Below are positions 28,601 through 35,387 of a stretch of 64,000 bases of DNA, one piece after another; positions within the stretch are counted from its first letter, which is position 1, and the number at the start of each line of letters is the position of its first letter. This DNA is from Jiangella alkaliphila (lineage in GTDB: Bacteria; Actinomycetota; Actinomycetes; Jiangellales; Jiangellaceae). Where the stretch lies: the NCBI RefSeq assembly GCF_900105925.1, contig NZ_LT629791.1, positions 4,558,001-4,622,000 on the forward strand, written 5' to 3'. Below the pieces are notes generated by a model, which saw only the letters and a list, made by a program, of their open reading frames with translations, ran no database searches and was not told where the DNA came from. The position numbers and the translations under genes are program-made.

Positions 28601-29685
28601 CCCACGACGAGAACGCCCTGCGCGCGGCCCTGACGGCAGCGACGGTGTCGGTGGACCCGGGGGCCGATGTGGTCCGCCGCGCCCGCGACGGCGGTCGCCG
28701 GCGGCTGCGCAGACACCGTGTCCAGGTGGGAGCGGCCTCGGTCCTGACGGCGGCGGCCGTGGTCTCCGGCGTGGTGCCACTGCTCGGCGGCGGCTCTGGC
28801 GGCGAGAGTACGGCGCCCCAGCCCGCCGCGCCGCCGGTGGCGTCGGGCCTGCCGACCGGGGTCGGCGAGGACTGCGAGGATCTGCCCGCCTATGGCCACC
28901 AGATCACCGTGGCGGAGCTGCCGGACACGGTCCGGCTGCTGTGGCCGGACGACGGGCAGCTGGACGTCGACGAAGCCTGGCCGCGGATGGAGACCGGCCC
29001 GTGCGGCGGCAACGGCGAGCTGAGTCTGGCCGGCGTGGACGACGACGGCGTCATCGAGCGGCTGGCGGTCGTGTTCGGCCCGGGGCCCGCCGACGCCGCG
29101 GCCGGGACCGCGCCGGGCACGCTGGTGCCCGGGCCGGAGGACGGGGAAGCGGGCGGCATCGACCTCGCCTGGCTGCTGCCGGACGGGCAGCAGCTGCGGG
29201 TCCAGGCGAACGGCTTCACCCGGGCGGAGCTGGAGGACCTGGCGGCCGTGGCCACCTTGCAGGACGGCGTGGTCGACCTGGGCGGCTGGCCGGAGCAGGC
29301 CGGGATCGAGTATGTCGGCGAGTCCGCGCCCGCGCGGTCGACCCACTATGGCTGGGACGTCGCGGGCCCGCAGGGGTCGCTCAGCGTTCAGATGGCGTCG
29401 GGCGGCATCTACGGCTGGGCACTGGTCGGCGACCGGATCGTCGACAACGACGGCCGACCGGCCGTGCTGCGCGGCACGGACCGCGTGGTGTGGTCGCCGG
29501 AGCCCGGGGTGATCGCGTCGCTCACCGTCGCAGAAGGGCTGGATCCGCTGGACGTCGCAGCCACCGTCGGCACGGTGCCGGCCGACGACCCACGGGTGGT
29601 CGACGCCGCCACCCCCGATCCGGCCGAGCCCTCGTTGGGGCCGGTGGAGACCCCGTCGGCATCGGAGGGTACGCCGACGCCGTAG
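28597..29685 (+). CDS. Membrane-anchored partner of the sigma factor (putative anti-sigma factor)
   Basis: A 362-residue protein. The N-terminal 45 residues are cytoplasmic and helical (MTHDENALRAALTAATVSVD, basic RRRLRRHRVQVG), one membrane segment follows (ASVLTAAAVVSGVVPLLGGG), and about 280 residues lie outside. No HXXXCXXC zinc-finger motif is present, so it is not a classical ZAS anti-sigma factor; the role is inferred from the ATGA overlap with the sigma gene. The external domain has two cysteines early (CEDLP, PCGGNG). Its stop is followed by a strong hairpin. Confidence 0.75.
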   Translation: MTHDENALRAALTAATVSVDPGADVVRRARDGGRRRLRRHRVQVGAASVLTAAAVVSGVVPLLGGGSGGESTAPQPAAPPVASGLPTGVGEDCEDLPAYGHQITVAELPDTVRLLWPDDGQLDVDEAWPRMETGPCGGNGELSLAGVDDDGVIERLAVVFGPGPADAAAGTAPGTLVPGPEDGEAGGIDLAWLLPDGQQLRVQANGFTRAELEDLAAVATLQDGVVDLGGWPEQAGIEYVGESAPARSTHYGWDVAGPQGSLSVQMASGGIYGWALVGDRIVDNDGRPAVLRGTDRVVWSPEPGVIASLTVAEGLDPLDVAATVGTVPADDPRVVDAATPDPAEPSLGPVETPSASEGTPTP

Positions 29686-29694
29686 CTCCACCCC

Positions 29695-29738
29695 ACGGCT
29701 GAGCCGTCGTCTCCGGTCGGAGGCGGCGGCTCAGCCGT
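29695..29738. terminator. Bidirectional hairpin between convergent genes
   Basis: Arms ACGGCTGAGCCG (29695-29706) and CGGCTCAGCCGT (29727-29738) are perfect 12-base complements, with a further inner stem CTCC/GGAG. The right arm covers the stop of the DUF3866 gene (29731-29733). It lies between the convergent putative anti-sigma and DUF3866 genes and could end transcription from both sides. Confidence 0.6.
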
Positions 29739-30819
29739 CGTGCTTGAGCAGGGCGCCGGCGTGCCGCCCGGCGGCGGCCGCGGCCACGAAGTAGGCGGTG
29801 TCGTCGGCCAGGCCGCGGCCCATCGTCGACAGCGAGACGGGGGCCGCGGCCAGCGCGTCCTCCAGCCCGTCGACAGGCACGGACACGACGTTGTGCCGGT
29901 TGCCCAGGCGGGCCGCCTGGGTGCGGACCTTCTCGCCGAACTCGCCGGGCAGGTCCGGGACGACGATGTCGGCCGGCGCCAGCGCGACCCGGCCGTACGC
30001 CGTCAGGCTGTGGTGCGACACGCCGTGGTGCCGGGCCCGCGGGTCGGCCGAGCTGACCCGCAGCGACCCGATCGGCCGCCCGCCCAGGACCACCGCCGCG
30101 TTGACCGCCTCGCCGCACGCGACGCCGGAGAACCCCCAGCGGGTGCCGGTGCCGAGGTTGCCCGGCCCCTGCGTCACGACAGCGACGTCGGCCTCCAGGA
30201 CGTGCTTGGCGGCCAGCAGGGCGGTGTGCAGCGTCACAGCCTCCAGGTCGCCGCCGAACGCCTGCCCGGCGGTGATCGTCCCGGCCAGCCAGCCGGCTTC
30301 GCGCAGTGCCGCCGCGGTCTTGCTGAACCACAGCGGCAGCGCGCCGCCGTCGGTCATGACGTACGCCACCCGCACCTCGCCCGGGAACGACGCCGCGGTC
30401 GTCAGCCCGGCCAGGATCGCCGGCAGCGCCGAGTGCAGGTCGGCCGTCACGACCGGCAACCCCTCGAGGTCGTCGGCCTCGCGCAACAGCTCGTGCCACT
30501 CGGAGTCCTGCTCGTCGACGCCCAGGACGGTGGCCTGCAGCGGCGTGTAGCGGGCCTTGACCAGGTGCCCGGGGCCGGCCGGGGGGTCCGGCGGCAGCTG
30601 GTTCGGCACCGCCACGACCAGCGCGTATCCGCCGGTGCCCAGGCCCATGGCCAGCGCCGTGGTGTTGAGCACGACGATCTCGCCCGGACGTGGCCGCCCG
30701 ACCAGGTGGTCGTACGCCAGGGCGCGCACCTGCTCGCCGTCGACCTCGACACGCAACTGCGTGGCGCCGGGCCAGGAGGCGTCTACTGTTTTCACAACAC
30801 CGTTTCGCCAGCGAATCAC
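29731..30819 (-). CDS. DUF3866 family protein
   Basis: A 362-residue cytoplasmic protein of the DUF3866 family, found widely in actinobacteria near pafBC. It begins MIRWRNGVVKTVDASWPGAT. Glycine-rich blocks such as VVTQGPGNLGTGTRWGFSGV and RARHHGVSHHSLTAYGRVAL (His-rich) are the best conserved parts. The biochemical role is unknown; the His/Asp content could suit metal binding, which is only a guess. It is divergent from pafB with a palindrome between them. Confidence 0.88.
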   Translation of the reverse strand: MIRWRNGVVKTVDASWPGATQLRVEVDGEQVRALAYDHLVGRPRPGEIVVLNTTALAMGLGTGGYALVVAVPNQLPPDPPAGPGHLVKARYTPLQATVLGVDEQDSEWHELLREADDLEGLPVVTADLHSALPAILAGLTTAASFPGEVRVAYVMTDGGALPLWFSKTAAALREAGWLAGTITAGQAFGGDLEAVTLHTALLAAKHVLEADVAVVTQGPGNLGTGTRWGFSGVACGEAVNAAVVLGGRPIGSLRVSSADPRARHHGVSHHSLTAYGRVALAPADIVVPDLPGEFGEKVRTQAARLGNRHNVVSVPVDGLEDALAAAPVSLSTMGRGLADDTAYFVAAAAAGRHAGALLKHDG

Positions 30820-30824
30820 GCGTT

Positions 30825-30847
30825 GAGACTAGCTATTGGCTAGTCTC
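30825..30847. promoter_or_regulatory. Perfect 9-bp palindrome between DUF3866 gene and pafB
   Basis: GAGACTAGC (30825-30833) and GCTAGTCTC (30839-30847) are exact complements around TATTG. The site lies 5 bases upstream of the DUF3866 start (30819) and 27 bases upstream of the pafB start. A -10-like TAGTCT falls in the right arm. It could be an operator controlling both genes, or the stem of a short leader. The half-site GACTAG is also present in the padR operator at 10912-10938. Function is inferred. Confidence 0.45.
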
Positions 30848-30873
30848 GCGCTGGCAAGGGATTGGGGGTAGGC

Positions 30874-31848
30874 GTGTCGCAGGCGGCCAAGAGCGAGCGG
30901 CTGATGAACCTCGTCATCTGTTTGCTCGTCGCGCGCGGGTACGTGCCGAAGAGCCGGATCCGCGAGGTGGTCGGCGGATACGGCGACCAGAGCGACGATG
31001 CCTTCGAGCGCATGTTCGAGCGCGACAAGGAGGAGCTGCGCGAGGTCGGCATCCCCATCGAGACCGGCGGTTTCGACCCGCTCGGCGACGAGGAGCCCGG
31101 CTACCGCATCCTGCGGCACGAGTTCGAGCTGCCCGAGATCCGCCTCGAGTCCGACGAGGCCGCCGTCGTCGGGCTGGCCGCCCGGGTCTGGCAGCACACC
31201 TACCTGTCCGAGGCGTCCAGCAACGCCGTCCTCAAGCTGCAGGCGGTCGGCGTCGAGGCCGACACCGGGTCGCTGGGCGCCGTCGAGCCGCGGGTCGGGG
31301 GAGAGGAGCCGGCGTTCTGGCCGCTCTGGGAGGCCGTCCGCGACCGCCGCCCGGTCGCCTTCGAGCACCGCAAGAGCTCCACGTCCGAGCCGCTGCTGCG
31401 GCACCTGCAGCCGTGGAGCGTGCTGTCCTGGCACGGCCGCTGGTACGTCGTCGGCCTCGACACCGATCGCGAGGCGGCCCGGATGTTCCGCATGTCGCGC
31501 GTCGTCGGCGACGTCCGGCCCGACGGCGCCGCCGGCGGCTACGAGGTCCCGGCCCCCGAGACGGTCCGCGAGGCGGCCGCCAGCCTCGCGCCGCCGGAGC
31601 GTTCGCCCGTCCTGCACGCGCTCATCCGGGTCCGGCACGGCAGCGGGCACGGCCTGCGCCGGCGCGCTACGTTCGTAGCGACGGACGCGATGAGCGGATG
31701 GGACGAGGTGACGGTGCCCTACACGAGCAACCAGGCGCTGGCCGAAGAGCTGGTCAGCCACGGCGCCGACGTCGTCGCCCAGGAGCCGGTGGAGCTGCGC
31801 GACGCCGTCGTCGAGCGGCTGCGCGCCATCCTGGCGGTGCCGGCGTGA
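30874..31848 (+). CDS. pafB: WYL-domain transcriptional activator PafB
   Basis: A 324-residue regulator with an N-terminal winged helix (RLMNLVICLLVARGYVPKSR, IREVVGGYGDQSDDAFERMF), a WYL domain (FEHRKSSTSEPLLRHLQPWS ... GRWYVVGLDTDREAARMFRM) and a WCX extension. With PafC it forms the activator of mycobacterial DNA-damage genes. GTG 30874 is used (GGGGG lies five bases upstream); a TTG at 30862 would add four residues. GTGA overlap with pafC indicates coupled translation. Confidence 0.95.
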   Translation: MSQAAKSERLMNLVICLLVARGYVPKSRIREVVGGYGDQSDDAFERMFERDKEELREVGIPIETGGFDPLGDEEPGYRILRHEFELPEIRLESDEAAVVGLAARVWQHTYLSEASSNAVLKLQAVGVEADTGSLGAVEPRVGGEEPAFWPLWEAVRDRRPVAFEHRKSSTSEPLLRHLQPWSVLSWHGRWYVVGLDTDREAARMFRMSRVVGDVRPDGAAGGYEVPAPETVREAAASLAPPERSPVLHALIRVRHGSGHGLRRRATFVATDAMSGWDEVTVPYTSNQALAEELVSHGADVVAQEPVELRDAVVERLRAILAVPA

Positions 31849-32912
31849 CCCCTCCGGCGAAGAAGGCCGTGGCGAAGAAGAGCGCGGCGAAGAAGACCGC
31901 CCGGAAGCGGGCGGCCGCGAAGACCGCGCCGCCCGCTCGCCGCGCCGACAGCGCTCAGGCGCAGGTCACTCGGCTGCTGTCGATGCTGCCGTATCTGCGT
32001 TCGCACCCCAGCACGAAGGTCTCCGAGGTGGCGGCGCTGTTCGGGGTCACCGAGCGGCAGATCATCCGCGACCTTCAGGTGCTGTGGTTCTCCGGCCTTC
32101 CCGGCCTGCAGATGGGCGACTACATCGAGGTCGACATGGAGGCGGTCGAGGGCGAGGGCATCATCAGCGTCTCCAACGCCGACTACCTCGCCCGGCCGTT
32201 GCGGCTGCGCACCGACGAGGCGGTCGCGCTGATCGTCGCGCTGCGCACGCTGGCATCGGTGCCGGGGACGTTCGAGCGCGGCGCCGTCGAGCGGGCCATC
32301 ACGAAGCTCGAGAACGCCGCCGGCGAGGCCGCCCAGCAGGCCGCCGCCGTGCAGGTGCAGGTCGACGGCGACGCAGTCGCCGACGTCGCGGCAACCATCC
32401 GGGGCGCGCTGGACGACAAGAACCGCCTGCACCTGTCCTACTGGGTGCCCGCCCGCGACGAGGCCACCGAGCGCGACGTCGACCCCATGCGGCTGGTCGT
32501 GGTCGACGGCCGGCTCTACCTGGAGGGCTGGTGCCACCGCGCCGAGTCGGTGCGGCTGTTCCGGCTCGACCGCGTGCTCGACGTCAAGGAGCTCGACGTC
32601 CCGGCCCAGGTGCCCAGCGAGGCACGTCCCCGCGACCTCGACGGCGGCCTGTTCCAGCCGTCTCCCGATGACGAGTTGGTGACATTCGAGCTGACTCCGG
32701 CCGGCCGGTGGGTGGCCGACTACTACCCGTACGAGTCCGCCGAGGAGCTGCCCGGAAGCGCCCTGCTGCTGCGGTTGCGCGCCCGCGACCGCTCCTGGGT
32801 GCGACGGCTCGCGCTGCGGCTGGGCAGCACCGGCCGGGTGGTCGCGCCGGCCGAGCTGTCTGCCGAGGTCACCGCGGCGGCCCGCGACGCGCTGGCCGCG
32901 TACGAGGGGTAG
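31845..32912 (+). CDS. pafC: WYL-domain transcriptional activator PafC, with Lys/Ala-rich N-terminus
   Basis: A 355-residue partner of PafB: winged helix (LSMLPYLRSHPSTKVSEVAA, LFGVTERQIIRDLQVLWF), then WYL domain (LHLSYWVPARDEATERDVDP, GRLYLEGWCHRAESVRLFRL) and WCX domain. An extra N-terminal tail of about 30 residues is almost entirely Lys/Ala/Arg/Pro (KKAVAKKSAAKKTARKRAA), like the tails of actinobacterial HupB and histone H1. It is not part of the usual PafC core and may add non-specific DNA binding. Start GTG 31845 overlaps the pafB stop. Confidence 0.93.
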   Translation: MTPPAKKAVAKKSAAKKTARKRAAAKTAPPARRADSAQAQVTRLLSMLPYLRSHPSTKVSEVAALFGVTERQIIRDLQVLWFSGLPGLQMGDYIEVDMEAVEGEGIISVSNADYLARPLRLRTDEAVALIVALRTLASVPGTFERGAVERAITKLENAAGEAAQQAAAVQVQVDGDAVADVAATIRGALDDKNRLHLSYWVPARDEATERDVDPMRLVVVDGRLYLEGWCHRAESVRLFRLDRVLDVKELDVPAQVPSEARPRDLDGGLFQPSPDDELVTFELTPAGRWVADYYPYESAEELPGSALLLRLRARDRSWVRRLALRLGSTGRVVAPAELSAEVTAAARDALAAYEG

Positions 32913-33039
32913 TGTCAAACCCCGTGGAGGGCCGTGCACACCGGCGGCGACTGGGGGCCGGAGGCTCCCACGAGTCGTTGGTCCAGGCCTGGAGCCGAAT
33001 GGAGCGAGTTAGCATGACGTGCATGGCCCGACACATCGG

Positions 33040-33222
33040 ATGTCGTTGATGTCCGCACTTGCCGTCTGGCTGTTCGTCGCACTGGCCCTCGCGCTGGTGC
33101 TGGCGATCGTGCTCGTCGTGCGGGCGGCGTGGGTGCTCCTGCGCAAGCTCGGGGGCCTGGGCCGGGAGATGAACGCTCTGCAAGACGACCTTGACGAAAC
33201 CGTGGGTTCGAGGTTGAAGTAG
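33040..33222 (+). CDS. Small single-pass membrane protein upstream of tatA
   Basis: About 60 residues: a membrane helix ([22 protein letters not shown]) followed by a short amphipathic segment ([19 protein letters not shown]). Possible starts are GTG 33019, ATG 33040 and ATG 33049; none has a clear Shine-Dalgarno site, and a -10-like TAGCAT lies at 33010-33015. The layout (membrane helix, hinge, amphipathic helix) loosely recalls TatA-like topology but the sequence does not match. No function is assigned. Confidence 0.6.
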   Translation: MSLMSALAVWLFVALALALVLAIVLVVRAAWVLLRKLGGLGREMNALQDDLDETVGSRLK

Positions 33223-33307
33223 TCTCCGGCACGCGAAACGGCATGCCAGGCCCGCCCGGTACGGGGGGTACCATCGACGGGACGTCCCCGTCAGGAAGAG
33301 GTCGACC

Positions 33308-33604
33308 ATGGGTAGCATCGGCACCTGGCAACTCGTCATCGTCTTGGCCATCGTGTTCCTGCTGTTCGGGGCCAAGCGACTGCCTGATGCCGCGCGAGGG
33401 CTGGGCCGGTCGCTGAAGATCTTCAAGACCGAGACCGAGGGCCTGATCAACAAGGACGACAAGCGCGACGACCTCACCGGCGAGGGCGCCCCGCAGGCGC
33501 AGCAGCCGGCTCCCCGCGCGGTCGAGCCGCAGGCGACGCCGCAGCAGCCGGCCGCTCCGCAGCAGCCGGCCGATCCGGCGAGCGACCAGCGCCGCGACGC
33601 CTGA
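33308..33604 (+). CDS. tatA: Sec-independent protein translocase TatA
   Basis: A 98-residue pore-forming subunit of the twin-arginine system. The membrane helix [20 protein letters not shown] with the FGAKRLPD hinge is the TatA signature, followed by the amphipathic helix [18 protein letters not shown] and a Gln/Pro/Ala-rich tail ([13 protein letters not shown]). AGGAAGAGG precedes the ATG. It serves Tat substrates such as the amidase at 46952-48589. tatC follows after 20 bases. Confidence 0.96.
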   Translation: MGSIGTWQLVIVLAIVFLLFGAKRLPDAARGLGRSLKIFKTETEGLINKDDKRDDLTGEGAPQAQQPAPRAVEPQATPQQPAAPQQPADPASDQRRDA

Positions 33605-33624
33605 CGAACACGCAGTAGACCGAC

Positions 33625-34503
33625 GTGGCGACTGTGATCGGCAGTCGGGGTAAGGGCTCCAAGCCGGAGCGCGACCCCGAGGGCCGCATGACCCTCACCG
33701 AGCACCTGCGCGAACTGCGCAATCGCGTGGTCAAGGCCTCGATCGCGGTGGTGGCGTTCGGCATCCTCGGGTTCGTCTTCCGCGACCCCATCATCGACGC
33801 CCTGGTCGACCCGTTCATGGACGCGGCGGGGGCGAGCGGGCAGGAAGCCAACCTCAACCTGCGCGAGATGATGGACCCGCTGGTGGTCCCGCTGCAGATC
33901 GCGATGCTGACCGGCCTGGTGCTCGGCGCGCCGGTGTGGATCTACCAGCTGTGGGCGTTCGTCACCCCCGCGCTGTACCGCAACGAGAAGAAGTGGGCGC
34001 TGGCGGTCATCGGCGCGGCGGTCCCGATGTTCGGCCTGGGCGTGGTTCTCGCGATCTGGCTGATGCCCCGGGCGATGGAGTTCCTGCTGAGCTTCACGCC
34101 GATGGAGTTCACGAACATCGTCGACTTCCGCAGCTACCTGTCCTTCACCATCCGGCTGGTGCTGGTCTTCGGCATCGGCTTCCTGCTGCCCGTGTTCGTC
34201 GTGCTGCTCAACGCCGTCGGCGTGCTGCGGCACGAGACGCTCGGGGCTGCGCGGCGCTGGGTCATCGTCGGTATCTTCGCTTTCGGCGCGGTCGCCACCC
34301 CGACCGGCGACCCGCTCTCGCTGATGGTGCTGTCCGTCCCGATGTGGCTGCTGTTCGAGGTCGCGGTGCTGGTCTGCCGCTTCATGGACAAGCGTCGCGA
34401 CCGCGTCGCCGGCAGCGGGCTGGCCGACGACGAGGCCACCCCTGACGAGATGCTCGACGACCTCGGCCGCGTCGACGACGACGATGACGACCGCCGGCGA
34501 TGA
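33625..34503 (+). CDS. tatC: Sec-independent protein translocase TatC
   Basis: A 292-residue six-helix receptor of twin-arginine signal peptides. The N-terminal motif MTLTEHLRELRNRVVKASIA contains the conserved Glu of the signal-binding site; a later conserved region is PVWIYQLWAFVTPALYRNEK. The C-terminal cytoplasmic tail ends in an acidic cluster (DDDDDDRRR). It starts at GTG 33625. Its 3' end overlaps the next gene by 20 bases in another frame. Confidence 0.97.
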   Translation: MATVIGSRGKGSKPERDPEGRMTLTEHLRELRNRVVKASIAVVAFGILGFVFRDPIIDALVDPFMDAAGASGQEANLNLREMMDPLVVPLQIAMLTGLVLGAPVWIYQLWAFVTPALYRNEKKWALAVIGAAVPMFGLGVVLAIWLMPRAMEFLLSFTPMEFTNIVDFRSYLSFTIRLVLVFGIGFLLPVFVVLLNAVGVLRHETLGAARRWVIVGIFAFGAVATPTGDPLSLMVLSVPMWLLFEVAVLVCRFMDKRRDRVAGSGLADDEATPDEMLDDLGRVDDDDDDRRR

Positions 34504-35383
34504 GGTCGCCCTCCTGATCAACCCGTCGGCCGGCCGTGGGCGTGGCGCCCGGGCCGGCCGGCGTGCGGCCCACCGGCTGGCCGAGGCGGGCCTGACGCTG
34601 CGTCAGCTGGCCGGCCGCGACGTCCGTGAGGCGGCCGACCTCGCCCGCGAGAGCGTCGAGGAAGGCGTCCGTGCGCTCGTCGTGGTCGGCGGCGACGGCA
34701 TGGTCCACCTGGGCCTGCAGGCCGTCGCCGGCTCCGGCACGCCGTTCGGCGTGATCCCGGCCGGCACCGGCAACGACTTCGCCCGCGCGCTCGGCCTGCC
34801 GCTGCGCGACGCCGACGCCGCCGCTGACGTCGTCGCCGCCGGTCACCTGCGCGAGGTCGACCTCGGCCGCACCGACGGCCAGTGGTTCGCCGGTGTCGTC
34901 GCCGCCGGGTTCGACGCCAAGGTGAACGACCGCGTCAACCGTATGCGGTGGCCGAAGGGGCCGCGCCGCTACGACCTCGCCACCTTCGCCGAGCTGGGCG
35001 TCTTCACGCCGATCCCGTACCACCTGGAGCTCGACGGCGAGGTGCTCGACCTCGAGGCGATGCTGATCGCCGTCGGCAACATCCCGTCCTACGGCGGCGG
35101 GCTGCGCATCACGCCCGGCGCCGAGCTCGACGACGGCGTGTTCGACGTCGTCGTGGTGGCGCCGGTCAGCCGGGCGACGCTGGTCCGGGCGTTCCGCCGG
35201 GTCAAGCACGGCACCCACACCGTGTATCCGTTCGTCACGGTGCACCGGGCCGCCCGGGTCAAGCTCGACGCGCCCGGCATCACCGCCTACGTCGACGGCG
35301 AGCGGCTCGGCCCGCTGCCGCGCACGTTCGACGTCGTACCGCGAGCCCAGCAGGTGTACGCCCCGGTGGCCGGGTTACCGTAG
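34484..35383 (+). CDS. Diacylglycerol/sphingosine kinase-type lipid kinase
   Basis: A 299-residue DAGK_cat protein of the YegS/DgkB class. It has LINPSAGRGRGARAGRRAAH (phosphate loop) and the nucleotide motif VVVGGDGMVHLGLQAVAGSG; the GGDGM variant replaces the usual GGDGT. GVIPAGTGNDFARALGLPL is the family catalytic loop. It probably phosphorylates a membrane diacylglycerol or related lipid. The ATG at 34484 lies inside tatC, implying translational coupling. Confidence 0.93.
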   Translation: MTTAGDEVALLINPSAGRGRGARAGRRAAHRLAEAGLTLRQLAGRDVREAADLARESVEEGVRALVVVGGDGMVHLGLQAVAGSGTPFGVIPAGTGNDFARALGLPLRDADAAADVVAAGHLREVDLGRTDGQWFAGVVAAGFDAKVNDRVNRMRWPKGPRRYDLATFAELGVFTPIPYHLELDGEVLDLEAMLIAVGNIPSYGGGLRITPGAELDDGVFDVVVVAPVSRATLVRAFRRVKHGTHTVYPFVTVHRAARVKLDAPGITAYVDGERLGPLPRTFDVVPRAQQVYAPVAGLP

Positions 35384-35387
35384 CCCC

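Noticed and set aside
33019-33039. GTG 33019 as start of the small membrane protein
   Set aside because: A -10-like TAGCAT at 33010-33015 would put the transcript start after this codon, and there is no ribosome site; later starts are more likely.
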